Below, piece by piece: positions 13,237-25,700 of a stretch of 64,000 nt of DNA. Position numbers and translations under genes: made by a program. Below the pieces are notes generated by a model that was not told the origin of the DNA, searched no databases, and saw nothing but the letters and a program-made list of their open reading frames with translations. Within the stretch, counting starts at the first letter, position 1. Every line of letters begins with the position of its first letter. The DNA lies in contig OY783221.1 in NCBI GenBank assembly GCA_963678705.1, positions 8,556,001 to 8,620,000 on the forward strand. The letters run 5' to 3'. This DNA comes from Panorpa germanica. Its lineage: Eukaryota; Arthropoda; Insecta; Mecoptera; Panorpidae.

Positions 13237-15131
13237 AAGTTATATACGGGCTGATTACCGGTTCTTATATTGGATAAATAAAGCATTACAAAAAAAAGAG
13301 GGACAAAAAACTTTGAACAGGAGAAACACGTTATCTCTATCATAACAAAACAAGTAATTCTATACTGCTCTCCGTATAACACTTAGTGGCATAAGGTGTT
13401 CACAAATATTTCTAAAACACGTCACTTTATTATGAAGTGTGGTTTGTGGAAAGTTTTTGATGTATCATGTTACCCTCGTCTGTGCTAGGTAAATCGGCGT
13501 CGCTATTAAAGCTATATTCAGCATTAATATGAAAGTAGAGTTAGTTATTTAAAAGAAGTTTTTTGGATATGTTTTGTAGGACGTATTCCACTGATACATC
13601 ATTCAATATTTAATAGGGTTATAAAGTTCCTAATGTCAGGAATAATTAGGATTTACTAATTATAAATCATAAGCCAAACATAATATTGGTGCAATAGTAT
13701 TTTTTAGCAAATTTTAGAACTGTATATAATGACTGTTATATATCGAAGGACTATTATATATATATTAAAGGTCTAACCGTTTCCAAAGTTCAGATTACGT
13801 CACTTTCTCAGGCAGAGTAGATCAATGTGAATTCCAGAGTTGTTTATGTTACGATAAGGTTGAAGCAAGAATAAAACCAGGGTTGTACTTAAGAGGCTAG
13901 CACTAAGCATAAGTAATATATATTGAAATAATGTATTTTAAAACTATCGAAATTAGTATTTTCTACTTATAAGCTGCATATAATGCAAGAATTCATTATA
14001 ATAAGATATAATGAGATTCAAACAAGCTTATCCGTCTTATATTTGGTCCCGTAAACAAGCATTATCCGTCCCATATTTGCAACAGTATTAAATATTTTCT
14101 TTTTAACATACTGTTCCATATATGGTTTCAAATACCTTAAAAGAAAATATTCAGTATCTTTTCAATCAAAAGCGGAATTAAAATCTATTAATGAAAACAT
14201 ATGCAAAGTAGCAAATTTAATTAACTAAGACAAAATTCAACCGGGTACGGAACGAGTACAAAAGTTTTCATTAAAAATAAAATAATTATTCGCATGCCTC
14301 CATTACTCCACGTTTCTCGTTTCTGTATCACCCCTAACTTCTCAACTCCAACATCCCCTACAGAAGGAGCATCCCCTTATACAAGTATTCTGACTAACAC
14401 TTATATCCTCTAAACTCGTGAACGAAAATCCAGAGATAATAAATACATTGTGATTCTATACAGAGGCTTACAATTCGTTCTGAGATTAGCCAGCGATGAA
14501 TTTGTTGATGTAATTCCAATTATATTAATTCATTCCGTTATAATAAATATTACCCAGCCTATCAAAGTCTAAACTTTTAATTAGAGAAGTGTTTTTAAGT
14601 ATTGTAATTATTATTTTTAATTATATTTTATATATAAAGATTTATATTTATAATTTTTTTTATTTTTGCAAAGAACAACATTATTATTTGGTATAGTGAA
14701 CATTAATGCACTTAAAAACAAGTAATACTAAATAAAAGCAGCCATTTTGTGTTTTCTTTTATTATATTTCTATGAAGTCGTTTGAATCTGCATCAAAATA
14801 TGCTAATTTTAACCGCAAGGCTTTAATGTTACAAACAGAAAATTAGCAACAATTAAATTTAAGTATTTTAATAACATAAACAAGCTGTTGTTATGATTCT
14901 TGAATCTCCGGAATGATTTCATTGGCTCCTACCAAGCGTTTTGGCAAAGTGCACTGAGTAATAAAGTTGCACATTTCATAATTATGTATGTGTACGTTCG
15001 TTTACAATGTTATACTTAAGATGTATTGAGTTCAGCTTATTATACGAACGATTTAAACAAGCACAGATGTTTTTCATGATCCATTTACTAGAATACTTTG
15101 TTCTGCAGAACTGTAAATCGTTAATATATGT

Positions 15132-15634
15132 AATGGGCTTGTGAACCATGTTTAATTTCTATAAACTGTACTTTATATTGATAAAGTTGGCTACCAGAAC
15201 CTCAAATATTCAATTATTTTTTAATAACTCCTTATATTTAGGAGATTAACATTTAAAAATATATTTTTGCTTCAATTATTAAAGGGATCCAATATAGAAA
15301 ATTCCATTACGTCATATGTAGCAAATCTCTCATACAACAAAGACGCTTACGAGTGTGTGTGTGTGTGATACGTCATTTACTACTAACAGCTGGGGTTGTA
15401 CGTCCCATGAAGTATTATGTTACGAAGGTTGTCAAGTAAGAAAATAATCTCGATTATTTATTACTGCTTATTTCTTGTAAAACAAGCGACAAATTTGATG
15501 TAGCTACATCTATAACTCCGTAAACATTTGGAAATTTAAAATAATAAAAACGTCGTTATACGTACATATATTAATATTTATTTCAATCAAAATTTAAAAA
15601 TACGAGCCCTAAAAAATGGGATCATAAGCCCATT
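15132..15634 (+). mobile_element. MITE of the AATGGGCTTGTG family, older copy
   Basis: It starts AATGGGCTTGTGAACCATG and ends ATCATAAGCCCATT. The body shares TTAATTTCTATAAA, TATTGATAAAGT, ACCAGAACCTCAAAT and a CAATTATTAAAGGGATCCAA block with the copies at 55175-55590, 55610-56133, 59508-60137 and 61510-62100. This copy is more diverged and contains a (TG)n run. It lies in the presumed large 5' intron of sbb and has no coding capacity. Confidence 0.8.
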
Positions 15635-16412
15635 CAAACATTAGAAATAGAAAATCTAATGTTTCACTCTCTATATATTCTAATAAACGCCTCATTTGAG
15701 GTATCTCTTAACGAGATTACGAACTATGTAATTTATCGTTACCTAACCTAAAATAGCAGAAAAATTGTCCATCCCACTTCTGATTCGTAAGATTTCTGTA
15801 TTCGTATTATATATTACATAATATACACAGGTATATATTTTAGAGCTATTTGTATATTCCATTTACGGTGAAGTATCTTCAACATTTTCATTATGATTAT
15901 ATATCTGAAGAACTTTATATACTACCGTTCCATTTTCCTGAAACTCGGAACATAATTTTCCAACAAATATACTATATATGTTATATAATGGTCGTGTTTT
16001 GTATGTTCTAGATAAATGTCATTCTCTGCTATATTCTCATATCATACACACATATATGACTACAAACATGTACAGTATATAATATACGACGTAGTACATA
16101 CGAGGGTATCATCCCGAGGAATATGTTACAATTCTTGTTACGTTTTCTGTGTTACGGGAAAATGTACAATCGTTATTTTATTCCCATAAAAGAAAATACA
16201 TATTTAACGTAACTTGTAGTTTACTAGTAATGAAATATCTGCCATGATATCATTCAATTGCCTTTTGATGTTGACCGAAGTTATTTATACTATTTTTGTT
16301 ATATCAGTTTTTATCTTCAACCATAAAATTAATATCATTAATAATATTATATTATTTCCGTTGGCATTTAGTTTTTAATTTCTAAATTTCAAAAATTCAT
16401 GCAATAATAAAA

Positions 16413-16477
16413 TGTATACCAGGTATAAACTGATGATAAGCCTGTCCGAACGGGCTTTATATCTGGTATAAATTTTA
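16413..16477. repeat. short hairpin-forming palindrome
   Basis: TATACCAGGTATAAA and TTTATATCTGGTATAAA face each other, with an inner GCCTGTCCGAACGGGC hairpin. The whole is about 65 bp. It could be a solo MITE core or a simple cruciform. No other copy is evident in the window. Confidence 0.45.
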
Positions 16478-17431
16478 TAACAGGTTTATTTGTAAGACGG
16501 TAAATGTTTCACTATTAGATTGATAAAATAATTTAAGCTAAATAGTATATAAACTAATCGATGTTTATTTATAGCATAACACTGTCTCCCTCCCACACTG
16601 TCTTTATCGTTTAACCGATTTAATTATTAATTAACAACATATCCCCGGCTTCTGATTGTACCGTTGATAATCACTATCACCATCAGCATCCGCATCTATA
16701 ATTAATCACTCAGAGCGATAATTCTAAACGGATTACATTCCGACAACCCACATTTTTTATATCTGTTTCAATCGATTTATACGCCCGACCGGAACTCGGT
16801 AATATGTTAAAATAACATCAGACTTATTCAACTTTAAAACAGTGTTGTTTTTTTATTTATGAAATGTTAACTTTTTCAAAGAGGTAGAGGAAGCTATTCA
16901 TTATATAATTATAATAAGTTGAATTTATCTTTCTGGTATACAGATAGTTTCATTAATGTGTAGGTTGTTTATAATTTGTATCATAAAAAAATCTATGAAT
17001 GTTTTTAAATAGGTTTTAAATACATCTGTTAATTCTATTTTGAAATAGAGTGTGGTGTTTGCTGTATTTTTAGTACCGGACATGTGTTTCGATTATATCT
17101 ATCAAATATTATCGGTTTTATTAATATTTCCTATAGATTTAGTTATCTTTGTAATAAAAATATGTTTTGTTTTATCTCCGATAATCATTTATCAGTTTTT
17201 CAAGATGTTTCGAGGATAAAACATAACAATTATAGATAAGATATACGCATCCAATGGCGGGTTTACGTATAGACGATAAATACGGTCATCAAAGTGTCAG
17301 ATTAACTCTAGGTACTAGGCTCTAGGTTTTTTTCATTTATTATTTGCTAACATGTCTCAAGTAGCTCTTATTCACCTATACAACAAAATCTATTTCAATT
17401 ATATATTTTAATACTATTTCTTATTTATTTG

Positions 17432-17945
17432 GCCTTGACTTTTATTCGTCATAGCCACCATCAAACATTTTTCATATACAGGGAGTTTGGTAGCTAGGTG
17501 CAAGGCCTTAAGGGGATGATAGTTGACACCATTTAGAACATTTTGAGCCATACATGTCTTAGCCGAAGTCTGATTATTTATTTTTTACTGCTATTTTTAT
17601 GTTATTTTAAAAAAAACTCAATTTCTGACATTTAAATGCCAGCAGTGGCCCAATTTAAGTTGGTATGTTAATTATTTTATTTTTTGGCGTTTGTCAGATG
17701 TGTACCTAATCTAATATACCAAGTTTCAAGCATCTGCGCTAAATGGTGTCAACTATCATCCCCTTAAGGCTTTGCACCTTGCTACTAAACACCCTGTATA
17801 TTTATCATAAAATTTATAATTCTATTTTACAATTTTCTAAATATTTAAATAATTCACTAATTAATTTTGAATCACTTAATAAAAATTTAGAATTAACAGA
17901 GAAAGTTTTAAACTATTTCTTATTAATAAATTAAATATATATTAT
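17432..17945 (-). mobile_element. LINE 3' fragment split by a MITE
   Basis: On the minus strand, 17935-17815 encodes FKTFSVNSKFLLSDSKLISE and continues to ...LENCKIEL before a stop. This matches the C terminus of the better-preserved LINE fragment at 26713-27165. The 3'UTR continues after the MITE insertion: the plus strand 17432-17475 (CTTGACTTTTATTCGTCATA) equals 26746-26790 of the other copy. The fragment is 5'-truncated, carries an internal stop and is dead. Confidence 0.8.
17477..17798. mobile_element. 322-bp MITE with about 60-bp TIRs, TA-flanked
   Basis: Left terminus TACAGGGAGTTTGGTAGCTA and right terminus (inverted) TACAGGGTGTTTAGTAGCAA stay complementary for about 60 bp, with a shared inner block GGGGATGATAGTTGACACCA. 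TA lies directly outside both ends (17475-17476 and 17799-17800). The interior does not code. The element sits inside a LINE 3'UTR whose uninterrupted version is at 26713-27165, so both ends of the insertion can be confirmed within this window. Confidence 0.9.
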
Positions 17946-19579
17946 TCTAAAAATTACTGTGGCACGGGTAGAAATCTTTTCCTTTTCCTGAATAATGTAT
18001 TCACATAGTCCTTCACGATTTTCTCACTTCGTATCAATATTTTGTAATCCTCAAAATGTTGGATAACTATATCTGTTTTAAAAACAATCCTTTCCCCGAT
18101 GTTAAGGTCAGACTTCCATTATGTGGTTAACCGTTTCTACTGCCGTATCACATAGATCACTTTTTCTATTCCCAAATTGCATAACTTCTCCTTCTAGTCA
18201 TTGCCTTATCTATAAGATTTGTAGACTGTGAAACTAGTGGTAGCTGGATTAAATTTAATTTGTCGGCACTGATGATCGAAAAAATATTACATCAAACATC
18301 TTATTTTTGTTCATCTTTGTCTTTGTTTGATGTAATAGTCACTTGAACAGTATGAGGCGCATTCAAAAAATAATAATAACGACAAAAGTATTAAAAGAAA
18401 CAATTCCGCAACATTGCAGAGGTAATATTGTCGGTGAATCTTAGTCACAAATTAGTAAAGAAATTATTCAACATTCTTAAATATTCTCTACCACAATGTT
18501 AAAAACATTTATTCAAAAAATTACAAAGTAAAAACATCTACAATAGATTCTTTATTTAATTTACAAGTATAAATAGCCCCATGTTCGATTCTCTTTGTTG
18601 TTATCACAATTAAATTGATTGATCATAGCATATAAGTACATATGTATAAACATATATAAAGTCATAACACAATAACAGAAATAAGACTCATCATCGGAAA
18701 AACTACGACATTAAATTAACGAATAAATTTGACTCCCTCCTTAAAAAGATATTCGCAAGGTGGATTAAATTATAGCGATAATAATAATTAATAACATTAA
18801 AGTGCTCTCATTTAATAATATAATTACATAATTATAAAATCAATAGCGTGTACAGCTTATTTTCTTTTGCTTCATTTATTTCTAGAGCTATAATTTATTT
18901 ATTTATAACCCACTTTGCGGTTCATATTCTCCGTCTATTCATCTAACATACATTTATTATTTTCGTATTTATACTTATAAATAATGCATTTATTTATATA
19001 AACATTCAAGATAGTATAATGTATTCAAAGAGTAAGAAATTTCAATTTAAAATGTTGATTGAATGTATCAATATCTATATATAAGTAGTCTATGACTTAT
19101 ACGAGTATATTAAATTTTTAAATACTAGTTCAATGACTATTCTATTTACTAATGGTATATCGAGTCGAGAATCAAGTATCGAGTTAATTTCAGCATATCG
19201 TCATCAATACAGAGAGACAATCTATCTTTGCTGTTATCGTTTAATAATGTAATAAAAATAATTATTATTTCGTGAATCGTGAACAATCTTCTATCAACTA
19301 TTTGTGAAGAGGTTTTGTTTTGTTTCGTAACACAATTTTAACTATAAATGAAGTTGTTAATAATGAATGTTTTCTCCAAACTTTATTAGTACAACATATA
19401 ATTTAAATAAAATTACATTACTAATTACATATCTTATAAAAACATTAACTTCTTAATTGCTCTTTGTTTTCTATTACATCACTACCATCATTGTACAAAA
19501 CATGATGTGGTGTAGCACATCGCAAAACAACAAGCTGGACGCCCTTTTATTCATTGTTTGTTTTTTTATTTCGTTGCAG
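17946..19579. other. AT-rich non-coding stretch before sbb exon
   Basis: There is no gene in this stretch. It ends with a pyrimidine-rich tract and TTTCGTTGCAG, the splice acceptor of the first sbb exon in the window. It is therefore intron. Confidence 0.6.
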
Positions 19580-19703
19580 GACATGCTTGACGTGTGTGTT
19601 GGGACCAGTGTAGGCACCATCACGGAACCTGATTGCCTGGGGCCGTGTGAACCTGGTACTTCAGTCACGCTCGAGGGTATCGTATGGCACGAGACGGAAG
19701 GGG
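19580..19703 (+). CDS. sbb: sbb coding exon a
   Basis: This exon begins in phase 0 after TTGCAG and ends with one base of a split glycine codon before GGTAAGTT. It encodes [20 protein letters not shown] and then [20 protein letters not shown], the start of the conserved domain shared with vertebrate ZNF609 ([11 protein letters not shown]). In-frame reading upstream of the acceptor meets intron sequence, so a start codon here is unlikely. Confidence 0.92.
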
Positions 19704-22700
19704 GTAAGTTCTGTTCATCTTTTAACACCCTCTATTTGGTTATAGCTAACATGTTATTTAAGTTGGTTAACGATTACATGATAAAGGTAAACAGTAGAAT
19801 AACAAAGACGGTTCTAGGACACTTTTGCTTAATTGTTTTTAATAACGTTTTCTATTGAAGAGTCTTGTTTGATTGACATATTTATTTTCAATGAACTAAA
19901 GTAAAGCTACTTCTCTTTTATTAGCCATTATGATGCTATTAGCAGTAGATTGGTTATCTTTTTCTTCTTTTCAATGTCTACTTTAAAATATGTTTGTTAA
20001 ACATTTCTCTGCGAAATATGTATCACTCAATGTAAGCTTAGGTAACCACAAACCATGACTCACAACCACTCGACGCAACCCTTGGCATTGTTGTAAATCT
20101 ATTGAAAGGGTGGGGAACTTTATATTCGCAGAAATGTTAGAAAAACTTTATATATTGAGAAATATATTATCTATGGTCCTGAATTGTATTTTCTTAATTC
20201 TCAATCAAGTTATTTTTTTGCTCTCACACCAAATTCAATTTAAAATCATCAGAGGATTTATAAGTTATTGAACAATTACAAAGGATATCATTATCTTTAT
20301 CCTGAAAATTTGAAGTAGTTTACCGTTTCTGACTCGACATAAATTGGATCAAAAGTCGAATCATTTGCAACGATAGCAAGGATAAGCAATAATAAAACAA
20401 ATCGATACATTTCTCAATAAAAATAACTTGGAATAGAAGAATATTTTTTCCGTATTTATAAAAAAGAAAAGAAAAATATTGGCCTTCTCGTTATGTACAC
20501 AAGAAAACGTAAAGTTAAAAGTTCTATTAATAACTGAACATACCGTACTTGTGCATACCAGTTTTGTATATGTAAAGACTCTACCGGTACAAACTTTAAC
20601 TAATATTTTGGATTATTTATCTATAAGTTCTTTCACTTTTACGGAGCAAAACTTTTGGGTCTTATAGTACGATAAAAATCTGAATCTTATCTTAATCAAT
20701 GTATCTAATTTAATCTCTATATTTTAAATACCCATAATCGAATTTATAGACTACAAATTAGGTATTACAAATGTTTATAAATGTATATATTGTTTTAAGA
20801 GCTAATAACTATCGAAAGTTGGTGCACTTAAATAAAAATTTAAAAAAGGGTTCTATATAATTTCTTTTAATTTAATTTTTTACGGGACACCTGTGTAATC
20901 CATAGCATTAATTAATAAGCGCTGCGTTAAATACTTAAGAACTAAATAAATTAAATAAACTGAAAATGAATATTCGGAAATATGTATTTTTTTTATTCTT
21001 TCAATAAATTCACAGCAGGTGTTAAAAATATCAAAGCTGACTTTTGTTTTATTATAAAAACAAAGTTACCTTCTTGATGCGTTATTCTTTTTATGCTAAT
21101 ATACATTTTCAATTTTTCTTCGTTTCCTATATAACTTTGTTTAGATTATTATCATTTATTTTGGAAAATATATATATAGCGTTTGTAATATGAATGAATG
21201 TCAAAGATAAAAATAAAATCTGAAATAATAATCATCTATATCAGTAGGAAAGATGAAGAAAGATTTTATAATAATAAAAACGATATCCAAAGAAAGTTTT
21301 CACAGAAAGCATTAAAAAGACTTTCAAAAGAAACGATTCTAATTCCCTTTTGGAAACAGTCACACTGTTATCTTTATTTTGTATTATTTTTAAAATATAA
21401 TATTTTCGTAAATACTAGCACAATTACAGATTTTAAATTATCATGTGTTATATCAATATATTCATAGCGAATTATTCAATTTTGACATTTTGACTTGAAC
21501 TTAAAAAAATTTGAGTTGAGCATGCAGTTATATGTAAAATTGTATCCTCGATCTTATTCAATACTCACGTAACTCATAAATGCAACCAAAATTATAGTGC
21601 AAATTAACCTCGAATACATACAACTCGATTATTGTTTTCGTCGTTCTCAAAAGTCAATATTCGGATATGTTTCACAAATGAACGGTGAAGATCAACGTGT
21701 GAAAAGTCTAATTAAATAATATACTATTATGATATGTCCATGAAATACCTGATTTATATATCTAAACAACAAAAGTTAAAGAATAAAGTAATAGCAAATC
21801 TAATTTTAAAACATCACGATCAATTGTTTCTAATAAGTATTTAGATAATCTTAAAATAATCTTTTGCTTCCACAACCTCTAACATAAATTATTTTACTAA
21901 ATATTGTGTGACAGTGTATATATTAAACACAAAACTTCCATTCGAATAGTACAAAGATAGAAGTAATATTTAAAGACTAAAATTTTCTTTTCTCTCTTTT
22001 ACACACATTAAAAATATAATATTTATAAAGTTCTAGCTGTTTCTTTCAAGCTCATGCAGCCATACGACAACGTAGAAAATCTGGTGAATAAAGAAAAAGG
22101 GAGGGTGGTAACATCTACCATATCTTCTATACTTTTCTTTTCCTCCCCTACAGCGTTGAATTTTATGGATGTAGGGTGAAATAAGGAGCTTGTTTAAATG
22201 GTTAGGGTCTTTTGAGGTAGGGGTTGGGTGTTGACTACGACTAAAAGCTATTGAAACCGTAATATACGAGAATCTTCCGCTTGAAAAGACCTAAGGAATT
22301 GTTATACGTATTTTATATAGACCAAAAAGAGAAAGGATATTATAGTGGAAAGAGATAGAGATAGTAAGATGGTATAGAATAGAATAAGTTCCAAAACACC
22401 CAATCTTAAAGACCGCAACTTGCCTGCTGGATAAACGTATAGTCCGTGTTCTGAGAGCATTAAACGACTGACTTGGGACAATAGACAAGGAATAAATTGT
22501 AAAATGAAACAAAGGGTTGAACCCGTTGATATCAGTATTGGGTTTCAGCGAAAATGAGTTTCATTTTCATAAACAAGGAATGACAAAAATTAGATGTTCT
22601 CAGCTACCCTATTAACAGCAGAACTTATTCTCCCTTATTTATCGTGTTCTGTATATATGTATAATCAACATCCATTAAAGCTGCTTTAGAGCTTTTAACA

Positions 22701-25700
22701 AGTTTATGATTACGTTTAAAAGCTTCTTTGAAACACGTTGCAAAATGTTTTGTTGTTCTTTATAAGCTTTTTCTTTTTATTGGCCATTTAAAGATGTTAT
22801 TAAATTCATCCTTAAAAGATGTGTTTGTCCTTGACAGATAAGCTGCAATTATTTTCTAATAAATACGGATCCTGAAACTGAAACTGCAGCTTATATACTG
22901 CTCATCATACAGCAGAACTCTGATACTTATTAATTACAGATTTTAACATTGCATATATAAATTTCTGCACACATTTTATGAAGTTATAAGACGGTGTGAC
23001 GACTGATATTCGTATTGCTTCTGTAACTTATCTTTACGTCCGTTTCTTTGCTTCGCCGTCTTCGTCCCGTTGGGTTATTGACCTAGCTGCTGCTCATGCT
23101 CTTTCCTCAATTCATTTCATATATACTCGACATATTACATTTGTATTTCAAGTATACTGTACATACGTGTACGTATAATAAAAAAAACTACTCAAAAACA
23201 AACACACTTACGTTTTTATAGGAAATAGAAAACTATTCTCTGACATAACAGTCATTTAATTCAGTTTGTTTGGCTTTTATTTGCTGTATCCGTAAACTAT
23301 TTGTCATTTTAATATTTTACAGTTACTCTAACACGTTTTTAAGATACTACAAGTCGTCGGCAACGTTGCTAACTTAAATAAAACATAGTAAGAGTAGATC
23401 TGTGATTATACTTAGGGTGGTAAAGTAAAGCGTAGTTACATGACATGACATTTTCTTTATGTTTTTGTTTAGTTTAGGTAATTATTCAATATAGCTACAC
23501 CTTTTGTTTTGAATCTTAAAAAAACTATGTTTGCCTAAAACTTGTTTAGGTTGCCCAGCGCGGTTGTAGACGTCAAAGGCACTAAACTTTGCATCGCTAG
23601 GTATAGTTACTTTCAACAGTGGTCACCAGCAGTTATTTATCAAACTATAAGGCGCTAGCATCTAAAATGAGAGTACCTAAAATGGGAGTCAGTCTTGGAA
23701 TAACCAACAATGCAAAACCATAACGATTTTCCCATCACGAAACCGTAAAAATATAATAAAGAAGTCTCAAGCACAAACTGTTTATATAGTTTGAAGAAAT
23801 CTAAACCAAAAGTCAGGCACATAAATCCACACATTTCCAAATGGTTTCAACCACCATAATTTTAAGGGGATAACCACTTACAACATAGAAATAGAATTTT
23901 CTTCTATATCATCACTTCATTTTATCATAACACTCGTGTCATATGACAGAACATCCGCTAGAACTACTTGAAAGTAAAAAGGAGAACAATATGAAAATAG
24001 CCGCAGCGTGTAAAAGTTTTTTATGGGGTAGCTAATCCCTCTGCATTGTGTAATCCATCCACCCTGTTGTCGTTCATACCATAATACTAAAATCATTTTA
24101 AAAAACATGGCGCCATTAGATTTGATCGAAGACAGAATAGTAAATATATTTTCTAGGTTTGTATGTTATAGATATAGACAAGTCAACATAATACTAATGT
24201 ACAAAGTGATATCTTACTAAAAGATTTATTCGCTTTTTTCGTTGCTTTAGCATTTATATTTCAAATGATATTTCTTTGGAATGATTTATTATTATTTTGG
24301 TACGGGTTTCTTTTTGAATTTAAGAGATATAAAAAAAATTAAGTATAAATTTATGATTTATTGTTATATTCTGTTAATGGCGAATAATGTTTTTGAAATA
24401 TGTGTGGCAATGTTATAAATGATTGATAAACATTTATCTGCAGAATACTTAAGATTCAGTATACATACTTTTGGACTACACCGTGAGCAAGAGCATTAGG
24501 TTCTATCTCCGGAACAGCGTTTTGATTATATTCTGGGTTTGGTTCTTATCAAGTTAAATTGATTATGCACATACATAATAACAACTTTATCAAGCAGCGG
24601 TGTTGATCACAGGTGTGAGGCCACGCCACTACAAAAACTGGCAACACAGTAGTAAAATAGACCGACTCTTCATAAATTATTTACAATTTTATTAGACTAT
24701 TTCCTAATTCTATGCTTTGCCTATGTCTCATTATCGTTGTTATTAGTTGATGTAGTGTGTTATATTTTATTTTGTGTGTTTTGGTAGAAAAAAGTGGGTA
24801 AAAAGCACTGCTTTGCTATGGTGATGTTTTAGATAAAAATATATATGTATAGTCCAAATCACGATAGTTCGGCGGTGACTTGTACTTAAAAGAGGTTATA
24901 AGAGCGGTATAAATCTATAATACGATAATGCATTTTATCTTATTCGTTTCTATAAACATTATATAAAAATAAGTGAGTCAGTGCTTTTTAGTTATATCGG
25001 CAGTTTATACCCCACAACTTGTTTTAAGTCTGAGTCGCCGACGAACTCTCATCTGTGTTGTGCAGCATGCACCTATAGAATTATGTCTTTCAGTAGTCTG
25101 TATTTAATTTTAAAAAGTAGGCTATCGTATGTGTATTGTCACAGGCGTCGTATTGGTGGATTCGGATTCGTGTCCTCAGTTTTATTATAGTTTTCATAAA
25201 TAATGAGTCAGTTTCTTCATGTAGTAGTAGTTATTAACTTAGTAGTTAGTTAGAAGTTGTAAAACTCTTTAAGATTATTGTGCTAAAGTCTTAGTGGAAA
25301 TTAACTAGTTGAAATAATAACGTTTATGTTATATTTAGTTAGTGCTACCATAGATGTTGATTATATATTTTGGTATTTGTTACTTTTTATCACTTCTCTG
25401 GTGGTTAAAGAATTGTTTACAGTGTAAAGCGTATCACACTTCAAACATTGTTAAATTCAATTACAGAAAACACATCTGTCGGTTCAATTAGACCCCTTTA
25501 ACCACCAACGAGTATATACAACGTGCTCGTTCGCATATTGTAGCCTGTAGGAAGTAGGACGTAGGTATACATTATTCAATTATCCATTAGTGTGTTTCAG
25601 TATACTCCTCTGAACCTCATAATTAAATACAAGTTTATATTATTACTTGCTTATTCCAATTAAGTTTATTATATTCCAACCACTTCCAAATATCTCCCAA

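Noticed and set aside
19457-19858. 133-codon plus-strand open frame around the first sbb exon
   Set aside because: It covers a real exon but extends into intron on both sides. The splice sites at 19579/19580 and 19703/19704 and the conserved domain define the true exon.
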